Of a DNA stretch of 24,325 nt, positions 1-7,783 are shown piece after piece; position 1 is the first letter of the stretch, and every line of letters begins with the position of its first letter. The notes under the pieces are model-generated. The model searched no databases and was not told where the DNA came from. It saw only the letters and a list, made by a program, of their open reading frames with translations. Source of the DNA: JBECKQ01 sp040235375 (GTDB lineage: Bacteria > Planctomycetota > Phycisphaerae > UBA1845); NCBI GenBank assembly GCA_040235375.1, contig JBECKQ010000163.1:1-24325 (forward strand), written 5' to 3'. Made by a program: the position numbers and the translations under genes.

Positions 1-1695
1 CTCGATCTCTACCGGCGCGACGGCGATACATGGGTCTTCTGCGGCGTCGGCAAGCCGGGGCCGTGGACGACGACGGCCACACTGGCGCGCGGCCTGCCCA
101 ACAAGCCGACCGAGTACCTGCTGTATCTGCCGCTTTATCACAGCGTTTCGACGCTGAAGATCGGCATACAGCCCGGCAGCGAGATTCACGCCGCCGCCCC
201 GCACGACTCGAAGCCGATCGTGTTCTACGGAACATCGATCACGCAGGGCGGCTGCGCGTCGCGCGCCGGCATGTGCCACGCCGCGATCCTCGGCCGCCGG
301 CTGAATCGCGAGGTGATCAACCTCGGCTTCTCCGGTTCCGGCAAGATGGAGCCGGCGATGGCCGACCTGCTCGGTCAGCTCGACGCCGCGGCATACGTGC
401 TCGAGTGCCTGCCGAACATGACGACGGACATGGTGCGCGAGCGCGTCGTACCGTTCGTGCACCGGTTGCGCAAGGAGCGGCCGCTCACGCCGATCCTGCT
501 CGTGGAAAGCCCGCTGCATCCCAGGACGAACGTCGGCAACAAGGAGCTTCGCACCGCGTTCGAGACGTTGAAGGCCGAGGGCAACGACAATCTCTATTAC
601 TTGCCGGGTGATGATCAACTGGCCGGCGGCGAGAACGGAACGGTCGACGGCGTGCACCCCACCGATCTCGGTTTCGATCGGATGGCGGCAGTGTACGAGC
701 CGGTTCTTCGGCGCATCCTGGACTCTTCGGCGACGGCAAAGTTGAAAAAACGACCGCCGGCCGACGACGCCCTGCTGCCCGGTTTCGAGCGCAGCCCGTG
801 CTTCGACGAGCGGGTGCGGACGTACGCGTTCGATCCGGATGTCACCGTGCACATCAACGCCCCGTCGCCCGCGTCGTTCGATCCGAGCAAGCCCACCCGC
901 CTGGTGCTCTACGCCCTGCCCAACGGCAACACGATCGCCCAGACGATCGGGAAGCAACGCGCACCGGACGTGGACTGGCACTTCTTCATCCAGCACATCG
1001 GGGCACAGACGCGACGGATCCGCGAGGTCCTGCCGAATGAGAACCTCGTCGTCGCCTATTTGCAGGCGGACAGTCGAAGCTGGCCGTTGTGGCGGAAAAA
1101 GCACGAAAACTCCGGCGAGCTTATCGCCCAGCTCATCGACTCGATCCGGAGCCAGTTCCCGGGCAACGTCAGCGTTGAATTGGCGAGCCACAGTGGCGGC
1201 GGCAGTCTGATCTTCGGTTACCTGAATCACGTCGAACAGATACCGGACTGGATCACGCGGATCGTCCTGCTCGACGCGGACTACTCCTATAGCGACGAGC
1301 AGCACCACGGCGACAAGCTGATCGCCTGGTTGCAACGCTCGCCGGAGCACTTCCTCGGCGTCGTGGCCTACGACGACCGCCGTATCCGCCTCAACGGCAA
1401 GCTCGTCGTCGGTCCGACAGGGGGCACGTATCGCGCGACGCAGCGGATGCTCAACCGGCTGCGCAGCGACCTGACCTTTGATGAAGCCAAGGAGGCCGAG
1501 TACACGCGCTGCCGGGCGCTTGCGGGGCGCGTGGACGTGATCGTCGTCGAGAATCCGGACGACAAAATCCTCCATACCGTCCTGGTGGAAAAGAACGGCT
1601 TCATTCATGGCCTGACGTTCGGCACGCCGCTCGAAGACAAGGCCGGCCGGTTCTGGGGGCCGGCCGCCTATACCGAGTGGATTCAGCCGGACTGA
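1..1695 (+). CDS. GxDLY/GDSL-type SGNH esterase fused to an alpha/beta-hydrolase-like domain (5' end cut off by window)
   Basis: The frame is open from base 1, so the gene starts left of the window; 564 residues are visible. The first residues (LDLY) match the end of the GxDLY motif that precedes Lipase_GDSL_3 domains. Residues about 68-240 form the SGNH hydrolase: nucleophile Ser in GTSIT (nt 235), Gly block NLGFSGSG, Asn block LPNM, and catalytic Asp and His in DGVHP (nt 646 and 655), so it looks active. Residues about 290-564 look like a second hydrolase of alpha/beta fold: SHSGGG nucleophile elbow (Ser at nt 1192), an Asp in LLDAD, and a late His in ILHT or FIHG. Family members deacylate carbohydrates or lipids; the substrate here is unknown. 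No signal peptide can be judged because the N-terminus is missing. An 8-bp GGCCGGCC inverted repeat lies at 1641-1665 inside the gene. The SGNH call is firm; the second-domain call is moderate. Confidence 0.85.
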   Translation, partial: LDLYRRDGDTWVFCGVGKPGPWTTTATLARGLPNKPTEYLLYLPLYHSVSTLKIGIQPGSEIHAAAPHDSKPIVFYGTSITQGGCASRAGMCHAAILGRRLNREVINLGFSGSGKMEPAMADLLGQLDAAAYVLECLPNMTTDMVRERVVPFVHRLRKERPLTPILLVESPLHPRTNVGNKELRTAFETLKAEGNDNLYYLPGDDQLAGGENGTVDGVHPTDLGFDRMAAVYEPVLRRILDSSATAKLKKRPPADDALLPGFERSPCFDERVRTYAFDPDVTVHINAPSPASFDPSKPTRLVLYALPNGNTIAQTIGKQRAPDVDWHFFIQHIGAQTRRIREVLPNENLVVAYLQADSRSWPLWRKKHENSGELIAQLIDSIRSQFPGNVSVELASHSGGGSLIFGYLNHVEQIPDWITRIVLLDADYSYSDEQHHGDKLIAWLQRSPEHFLGVVAYDDRRIRLNGKLVVGPTGGTYRATQRMLNRLRSDLTFDEAKEAEYTRCRALAGRVDVIVVENPDDKILHTVLVEKNGFIHGLTFGTPLEDKAGRFWGPAAYTEWIQPD

Positions 1696-2002
1696 CGGCG
1701 CACCTCCGGCCGCGTGTGCGCTTCGGACCGGGAGTCGGCCTCTGAGACTCTGCCACGGCGCCCAGTTGCGTGACCCCTGATTGAACATTGATCTTCCTGC
1801 TCCGCGTGCATGACAAGACTGTCATCGACGCGCACACGCACTTCCTGCGTCTTCCCCGTGACCTCCTCGCAGCAAATCGGCCGCGGACAGAATCATACCG
1901 AATCGCGTCCGATCTAAATGCATTCTTATTCGTTCTTCACGGGCGATTAAGCTCTGGTTCGTATATTCAAAAAGCAAGTAAACGCTAGTGGGAGAGCGCA
2001 GC
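1696..2002. other. Intergenic region upstream of the pentose phosphate operon
   Basis: No convincing gene is present. A 6-bp inverted repeat (1698-1703 with 1716-1721) lies just after the esterase stop and could be a weak terminator, but no T-run follows. A 6-bp palindrome, ATGACA-4 nt-TGTCAT, lies at 1810-1825. The last 100 bases are clearly richer in A+T than the surroundings and include TATATT at 1962-1967, a possible -10 element, but no clear -35 partner was found. The operon promoter most likely lies here; this is inference. Confidence 0.5.
1810..1825. promoter_or_regulatory. Short palindrome, possible operator
   Basis: ATGACA and TGTCAT are exact reverse complements separated by AGAC. 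It lies about 180 bp upstream of the transketolase start, in the only sizeable gap before the operon. It could be a dimeric regulator site, but a 6-bp arm can occur by chance. Confidence 0.2.
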
Positions 2003-4087
2003 ATGAAACAGGCAACAGTGGCGGAAAGAAACTCATCCACTGACCAGACCAAGCTTGACGACCTTTGCATCAATACCATTCGCTTTCTCGCCGTGGACAT
2101 GGTCGAGAAAGCCGACAGCGGGCATCCAGGCATGCCATTGGGGGCTGCCCCGATGGCTTACGTCCTGTGGACCCGGTTCCTGCAGTTCAACCCGCGGGAT
2201 CCGCAGTGGCCGAATCGCGACCGGTTCGTGCTCTCCGCCGGACACGCTTCAGCCCTGCTGTACGCCCTGCTTCATCTCACGGGCTACGACATGACGCTCG
2301 ACGACATCAAGCAGTTTCGCCAGTGGGGAAGCCGCACGCCCGGCCACCCGGAGCGGGAGCGAACGTCCGGGGTGGAAGTGACCACGGGCCCGCTGGGTCA
2401 GGGCATGGCCAATGCGATCGGGCTGGCGATGGCGGAGCGATACTTGGCCAGCCGATTCAACCAGCCGGATTTCCCCGTGGTCGATCATCGCACGTTCGCC
2501 ATGGCGAGCGACGGCGACATGATGGAGGGCATCGCCTCGGAGGCCGCATCATTGGCCGGCCATCTAAGGCTCGGCAAGCTCATCTGCTATTACGATAGCA
2601 ACCACGTGTCGCTCTCGGCGGCAACCAAGATCACGTTCAACGAGGACGTGGGCGCCCGGTTCGAGGCCTACGGATGGCACGTGCAGCATGTCGATGACGG
2701 CAACGACGTGCCGGCCATCGACCAGGCCACGCACGCCGCCATCGACGAGAACGACCGGCCTTCGCTGATCATCGTGCGAACGCACATCGGGTACGGCAGC
2801 CCGAACAAGCAGGACACGTTCAGCGCCCACGGCTCGCCCCTGGGTGAAAAGGAAGTCGCGGCCACCAAGGAGAATCTGGGCTGGCCGCTCGATCCGAAGT
2901 TCTACGTACCCGACGAAGCCGCCGCGCACTTCCGCCAGGCCGTGGACCGCGGCCGGCAGCAGCAATCGGAGTGGCTGAAGCTGCTCGACGGCTACCGTCA
3001 GCGTCACCGTGAGTTAGGCGAGACGTTCGATCGCTGGCAGCGCGGCGAGTTGCCGGCCGGCTGGGACCAGGACCTGCCGGCGTTCGGCCCGGACGACGGG
3101 CCGATCGCCACGCGCAAAGCCGGCCACAAAGTGCTGAACGCCATCGCTCAGCATCTTGGAAACCTGATCGGCGGCGCTGCCGATCTGGGCCCCTCCACCA
3201 AGACGGACCTCGATGACCGCGGCAGCTTTCAGCCGGCGGGCTCGGGCGACGATTCCGTCAACGGCTCACCCAAAGGCGCGTGGAACTACGCCGGGGCCAA
3301 CATCTCGTTCGGCGTGCGCGAGCACGCGATGGGCGGCATTGTCAACGGTCTGGCCGCCCACGGCGGTTTGATTCCGTTCGGCAGCACGTTCCTGATCTTC
3401 TCCGACTACATGCGGCCGTCCATCCGTCTGGCTGCGTTATCCCAATTGGGCGTGAAGTACGTGTTCACGCACGATTCCGTCATGCTCGGCGAGGACGGAC
3501 CGACGCATCAGCCCATCGAGCACCTGGCGAGTCTGCGGGCGATTCCCAACGTCGTGGTCCTCCGTCCGGCCGATGCCAACGAGGTCACCGTCGCGTGGCG
3601 TGCCGCGATGTTGCGCAGCGAGCAGCCGGTGGCGCTGGTCTTCACGCGTCAAAGCCTCCCGATCATCGATCGAAGCAAATACGCCGCCGCGGAAGGCGTC
3701 CAGCGCGGGGCCTACGTGCTCGCGGACTGTGAAGGCCGCCCGGAACTGATCCTGATGGCCAGCGGCTCGGAAGTGCACGCGGCGCTTGGGGCCTATGAGA
3801 AGTTGCGCGAGGCCGGAAAGGCGGTGCGCGTCGTGAGTTTCCCGAGCTGGGAGCTGTTCGAAGAGCAGCCTGAAGAATATCAGAATAGTGTTTTTCCCCA
3901 GGACGTCACCGCACGGATAGCGGTGGAAGCCGCCTCGGCGCTCGGGTGGGAGCGCTACGTGGGTCGTCGAGGACGCGTGATCGGGATCGATCACTTTGGT
4001 GCGTCCGCGCCAGGTGAAGTGAACCAGGAGAAGTTCGGCTTCACCGCCGACAACGTGCTCGCCCAGGCCACAGAGATGCTTGGATGA
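2003..4087 (+). CDS. tkt: Transketolase
   Basis: A thiamine-diphosphate enzyme that moves two-carbon ketol units between sugar phosphates in the non-oxidative pentose phosphate pathway. At 694 residues it is full length. The pyrophosphate-binding domain has His41, His81, PGHPE near 114, and the diphosphate motif SDGDMMEG (169-176) ending at Asn200. The pyrimidine domain has GVREHAMGG with the activating Glu440, followed by EDGPTHQP; the C-terminal domain follows. ATG at 2003 is preferred because GGAGAG lies 6-7 bases upstream; a GTG at 1988 in the same frame would add five residues and would include that ribosome-binding site in the gene. It is the first gene of the pentose phosphate operon, 106 bp before the transaldolase/isomerase fusion. 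Confidence 0.97.
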   Translation: MKQATVAERNSSTDQTKLDDLCINTIRFLAVDMVEKADSGHPGMPLGAAPMAYVLWTRFLQFNPRDPQWPNRDRFVLSAGHASALLYALLHLTGYDMTLDDIKQFRQWGSRTPGHPERERTSGVEVTTGPLGQGMANAIGLAMAERYLASRFNQPDFPVVDHRTFAMASDGDMMEGIASEAASLAGHLRLGKLICYYDSNHVSLSAATKITFNEDVGARFEAYGWHVQHVDDGNDVPAIDQATHAAIDENDRPSLIIVRTHIGYGSPNKQDTFSAHGSPLGEKEVAATKENLGWPLDPKFYVPDEAAAHFRQAVDRGRQQQSEWLKLLDGYRQRHRELGETFDRWQRGELPAGWDQDLPAFGPDDGPIATRKAGHKVLNAIAQHLGNLIGGAADLGPSTKTDLDDRGSFQPAGSGDDSVNGSPKGAWNYAGANISFGVREHAMGGIVNGLAAHGGLIPFGSTFLIFSDYMRPSIRLAALSQLGVKYVFTHDSVMLGEDGPTHQPIEHLASLRAIPNVVVLRPADANEVTVAWRAAMLRSEQPVALVFTRQSLPIIDRSKYAAAEGVQRGAYVLADCEGRPELILMASGSEVHAALGAYEKLREAGKAVRVVSFPSWELFEEQPEEYQNSVFPQDVTARIAVEAASALGWERYVGRRGRVIGIDHFGASAPGEVNQEKFGFTADNVLAQATEMLG

Positions 4088-4134
4088 GTCGCCGAGTGCT
4101 TGAATCCGGGAGGCCGGCGTCCTGTACCCATACC

Positions 4135-4168
4135 GCCGGCGGGCACCATCAAGGGAATGCCCGCCGGC
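4135..4168 (+). other. Intergenic hairpin between tkt and tal-pgi
   Basis: GCCGGCGGGCA (4135-4145) and TGCCCGCCGGC (4158-4168) form a perfect 11-bp stem with a 12-base loop. Cs follow rather than a T-run, so it is not a classical intrinsic terminator. It ends 25 bases before the next start codon. It may stabilise the upstream mRNA or act as a partial terminator or processing site that sets different levels of the two products. Confidence 0.6.
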
Positions 4169-4193
4169 CCCCTTGACATTGAAAGGCCTGATC

Positions 4194-7046
4194 ATGCCAC
4201 AAAATCCACTGAAGAAAGCCACCGAGCTGGGACAGAGCATTTGGCTCGATTTTCTTCGCCGCCATCTCGTCGAGTCCGGAGAGCTCCAGCAGTTGATCAA
4301 TGAGGATGGATTGCGCGGCATCACGTCGAATCCGTCCATTTTCGAAAAAGCGATCGGCGGCAGCGATGATTACGACGAAACCATCCGGGCGCTGGCGCGT
4401 GAGGACAAATCGGTCCACGACATCTACGAAGCGCTGACGATCGGCGATGTACAGGCCGCCGCGGATCGCTTCCAGCCGGTCTACGAAAGCACCGACGGTC
4501 GCGACGGATACGTCAGCCTGGAAGTCTCGCCCCACCTGGCACGGAAGACGAAAGAGACCATCGATGAGGCCCGCCGGCTGTGGCAAGCGCTCGATCGGCC
4601 GAACGTCTTCATCAAGGTGCCGGCAACGCGCGAAGGCCTCCCGGCCATTCGACAGCTCATCTCCGAGGGCATCAACGTCAATGTCACCCTGTTGTTCGGA
4701 CTGCCGCGCTACCGCGAGGTCGCCAACGCCTACCTGAGCGGACTCGAAGATCGCGTGCAGCGCGGCGAGCCGATCGCCCGCGTGGCGTCGGTGGCGAGCT
4801 TCTTTCTGAGCCGCATTGACGTGCTCGTTGACCTGATGCTGGAAGAGAAAATGCACGCCGGGAAAGATGCGTGGGCGAAAGCCGGAAAACTCCACGGTCA
4901 GACCGCGGTCGCCTGCGCGCGTGTCGCCTACCGAATCTACAAGGAAATCTACGCCAGGGACCGCTTCCGCGACCTGGCGAAGAAAGGCGGACGGACCCAG
5001 CGCCTGCTCTGGGCCAGCACCAGCACAAAGAACCCCAACTACAGTGACGTGAAATACGTCGATGCCCTGATCGGCCCTGACACGGTCAATACGGTGCCGC
5101 TCGAGACGCTCAACGCCTTCCGCGATCACGGGCATGCCGCACGGCGGCTCGAACAGCACGTCGACCAGGCCCAGAGCATGCTCGACGACCTGCCGGAACT
5201 CGGCATTCACCTCGACCAGGTCACGGAGCAACTGGTCAACGAGGGAATCGAGAAGTTCAACAAGCCCTTCGACAAGCTGATGGAAACGTTGAAGTCGCAG
5301 CGCGAGGCGGCCCTCGAGGAGCGGGCCGACCGCCAGACCTTCAAGCTCGGCGACGCGCAGCAGGCCGTCGATCGGCAGATGGCCGCCCTGAAGGAAAGCA
5401 ACTTCGTTCAGCGGCTGTGGCGCAAGGATCCGACGTTGTGGAAACGCGAACCGCAGGCCCAGGAGATCATCCGCAAGGGGCTCGGCTGGCTTCACTCTTC
5501 TGAAACCATGGAAACGCACGCCAGCGCCCTGGCGGATTTCGTGCGCGAAGTCCGCGAAGCCGGGTTCCGGCATGTCGTGCACATGGGAATGGGCGGCAGC
5601 AGCCTGGCGCCGCTCGCGTTCGCGAGGACCTTCCGCGACCAGGAGAACGGCTTGCCCGTCACTGTGCTGGACACCACCGACCCCGACACCATCACCGATA
5701 TCGAGCGTCGGGTGCCTCTGGAGCAGACGCTGTTCATCGTGGCGAGCAAGTCCGGCACGACTGCGGAATCCCGGGCGTTCGGTGACTACTTCTATAACAG
5801 GCTGCGCGACATCGTGGGAACCAGGGCCGGCGACGATTTCGTGGCCATCACCGACGCCGGCACCCCGCTCGCCACGCTCGCGCAGGAGCTCGGCTTTCGA
5901 CGCTGTTTCCTCAACATGTCCGACATCGGCGGCCGGTACTCGGCACTGTCGTACTTCGGCCTCGTGCCGGCGGCGCTGCAGGGGCTGGACGTGGAAGAGC
6001 TCATCGCCCGGGCCCTGCTGATGTCCCACGCGTGCTCGAGCTGCGTTCCCGTCGAGCGGAATCCCGGCGTCGCGCTGGGCGCGGCGCTGGCCGAGCTGGC
6101 CAAGCGCGGGCGCAACAAGATCACGTTCCTGACGCCGCCGGGGATCGCCACGCTGGGCATGTGGCTGGAGCAACTGCTCGCCGAAAGCACGGGCAAGGAA
6201 GGCAAGGGGCTCATCCCCGTCGCGGATGAGCCGATGGGCAGGCCGGCGACATACGGCAACGACCGCCTGTTCATTCACTTCCGCGTGGAACAGGAAGTCG
6301 CCCCGCAGCTCGAGGCCCACGTCCGCGCGCTGGAGGATGCCGGCCAGCCCGTCATCCGTATTGTCTTGCACGACCATCTCGATATCGCTCAGGAGTTCTT
6401 CCGCTGGGAAATCGCAACGGCCACGGCAGGGGCGATATTGGGAATCAACGCGTTCAACCAGCCCAACGTTCAGGAGAGCAAGGACAACACGTCTCGGCTG
6501 TTGAAGTCCGTGCGGGACAACCGCGGACTCTCCACCGACAAGCCCAGGGTGCACGAAGGCCCGTTGATGATGTACGCCAAGGAAGAGGCCGCCGACGGAT
6601 ACCACCTGCTCGAGCGCTTCTTCTCGCAGGCGCAGGCAGGCGACTACGTGGCCCTGATGGCGTACGTGACCGAAGAGCCCACCACGCAGGACCGCCTGGA
6701 AAGCCTGCGCAGCCGGATTCGCGACGGCCTGCACCTGGCCACCACGCTGGGATACGGACCGCGTTTCCTCCACTCGACCGGCCAATTGCACAAGGGCGGC
6801 CCGAACAACGGCCTCTTCATCCAGCTCACCGCGGACGAGGCGAAGGATGTGGATATTCCCGACCGCCCGTACAGCTTCGGCACGCTGCGGAAAGCCCAGG
6901 CACTGGGAGACTTGCAGGCGCTGCGGAAACACGGTCGGCGGGTGATCCGCGTGCACCTGGGCCGCGACGTCAGCGCCGGGCTCGACGCTTTCGGCAATCT
7001 GATGGCGACGGTTCTCGAGGGCGCAGTATCGTCGGCCAGTGCGTAG
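4194..7046 (+). CDS. tal-pgi: Bifunctional transaldolase / glucose-6-phosphate isomerase
   Basis: This 950-residue fusion carries two consecutive sugar-phosphate activities. Residues 1 to about 370 are transaldolase: TSNPSIF near 44-50, Schiff-base Lys141 in NVFIKVPAT, and NVNVTLLF. Residues about 395-950 are phosphoglucose isomerase: GMGGSS (465-470), SKSGTTAE (518-525) and Arg581 in DIGGRYSALS. Transaldolase makes fructose-6-P and the second domain turns it into glucose-6-P, feeding the Zwf encoded downstream. ATG at 4194 is chosen because GAAAGG lies 7 bases upstream; a TTG at 4173 in the same frame is a weaker alternative. The same domain order is known in other bacteria, so the fusion itself is established. 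The antisense strand also has a very long open frame here, judged to be a shadow. Confidence 0.95.
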   Translation: MPQNPLKKATELGQSIWLDFLRRHLVESGELQQLINEDGLRGITSNPSIFEKAIGGSDDYDETIRALAREDKSVHDIYEALTIGDVQAAADRFQPVYESTDGRDGYVSLEVSPHLARKTKETIDEARRLWQALDRPNVFIKVPATREGLPAIRQLISEGINVNVTLLFGLPRYREVANAYLSGLEDRVQRGEPIARVASVASFFLSRIDVLVDLMLEEKMHAGKDAWAKAGKLHGQTAVACARVAYRIYKEIYARDRFRDLAKKGGRTQRLLWASTSTKNPNYSDVKYVDALIGPDTVNTVPLETLNAFRDHGHAARRLEQHVDQAQSMLDDLPELGIHLDQVTEQLVNEGIEKFNKPFDKLMETLKSQREAALEERADRQTFKLGDAQQAVDRQMAALKESNFVQRLWRKDPTLWKREPQAQEIIRKGLGWLHSSETMETHASALADFVREVREAGFRHVVHMGMGGSSLAPLAFARTFRDQENGLPVTVLDTTDPDTITDIERRVPLEQTLFIVASKSGTTAESRAFGDYFYNRLRDIVGTRAGDDFVAITDAGTPLATLAQELGFRRCFLNMSDIGGRYSALSYFGLVPAALQGLDVEELIARALLMSHACSSCVPVERNPGVALGAALAELAKRGRNKITFLTPPGIATLGMWLEQLLAESTGKEGKGLIPVADEPMGRPATYGNDRLFIHFRVEQEVAPQLEAHVRALEDAGQPVIRIVLHDHLDIAQEFFRWEIATATAGAILGINAFNQPNVQESKDNTSRLLKSVRDNRGLSTDKPRVHEGPLMMYAKEEAADGYHLLERFFSQAQAGDYVALMAYVTEEPTTQDRLESLRSRIRDGLHLATTLGYGPRFLHSTGQLHKGGPNNGLFIQLTADEAKDVDIPDRPYSFGTLRKAQALGDLQALRKHGRRVIRVHLGRDVSAGLDAFGNLMATVLEGAVSSASA

Positions 7047-7077
7047 ATCGAGGAACGGAATCCAGCAATGAGGACTT

Positions 7078-7731
7078 ATGAACGCCAAGGATCGTGAGGA
7101 AGGGAAGGCGCGCGGCGAGAAGCCTCGCATCACGACGCTCCTGGTCGATATCGGCGGGGTGCTCCTGACGAACGGCTGGGATCATCACGCGCGCCGGCGC
7201 GCAGCCGACGAATTCAACATCGACTACGACGACCTGAACGACCGGCACAACATGACCTTCGACTCCTACGAGCGCGGGCAGATCGGGCTCGACGTGTACC
7301 TGCGTCGTGTCGTGTTCTCGCGCCAGCGGCCGTTCACGCCGCAGGACTTCAAGAAGTTCATGTTCGCCCAGTCGCGACCGTTGGACGGGATGCGCGACTT
7401 TCTGGCCAATCTCAAGCAGCGCCATGGCTTGAGGGTGACGGCGGTCAGCAATGAAGGCCGGGAGCTGATGGACTATCGCATCCGCACGTTCGAACTGCAC
7501 GATCTGATTGATGCATTCGTCGCCTCCTGTTACGTCGGCTATCGCAAACCGGATTTCGGTATCTTCCAGCTGGCCCTCGACATCGCGCAGGCTTCGCCCA
7601 AGCATACCGCGTACATTGACGACCGCCCGATGTTTGCGGAGGTCGCGTGCGAGCTGGGGATATGGGGAATTCATCATGAATCGGAGCAGGCTACCGCGCG
7701 GCAGCTCGCCGAGCTCGGACTGAAGTCATGA
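7078..7731 (+). CDS. HAD-superfamily hydrolase, YihX-like sugar phosphatase candidate
   Basis: This 217-residue protein has the HAD motifs in order: motif I DIGGVL with nucleophile Asp24, motif II Ser124-Asn125, motif III Lys157 in YRKPD, and motif IV Asp181-Asp182 in YIDDRP. The usual second Asp of motif I (D-x-D) is Gly26, as in the YihX-like branch whose motif reads D-x-G-x-V. The cap region lies at about residues 34-105. Its place between pgi and gnd suggests a sugar phosphate substrate, but this is inference; YihX of E. coli acts on glucose-1-phosphate. An AGGA lies very close to the ATG (3 bases). The gene starts 31 bp after tal-pgi. Confidence 0.85.
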   Translation: MNAKDREEGKARGEKPRITTLLVDIGGVLLTNGWDHHARRRAADEFNIDYDDLNDRHNMTFDSYERGQIGLDVYLRRVVFSRQRPFTPQDFKKFMFAQSRPLDGMRDFLANLKQRHGLRVTAVSNEGRELMDYRIRTFELHDLIDAFVASCYVGYRKPDFGIFQLALDIAQASPKHTAYIDDRPMFAEVACELGIWGIHHESEQATARQLAELGLKS

Positions 7732-7783
7732 GCACGCGCCGAGCCCGCGCCGCTGGCATCAACGCAATGCCGAAGGACAAACG

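Noticed and set aside
1641..1665. GGCCGGCC inverted repeat as a terminator of the esterase gene
   Set aside because: It is inside the coding sequence, before the stop codon, and no T-run follows.
4173..4178. TTGACA resembling a -35 promoter element
   Set aside because: No -10 element fits at the right distance before the tal-pgi start, and it lies within the ribosome-binding region.
4149..7133. 994-residue open frame on the minus strand
   Set aside because: It lies exactly antisense to tal-pgi, which has complete catalytic motifs. The antisense product is rich in Arg, Val and Gly with no domain, as expected from GC-rich codon use.
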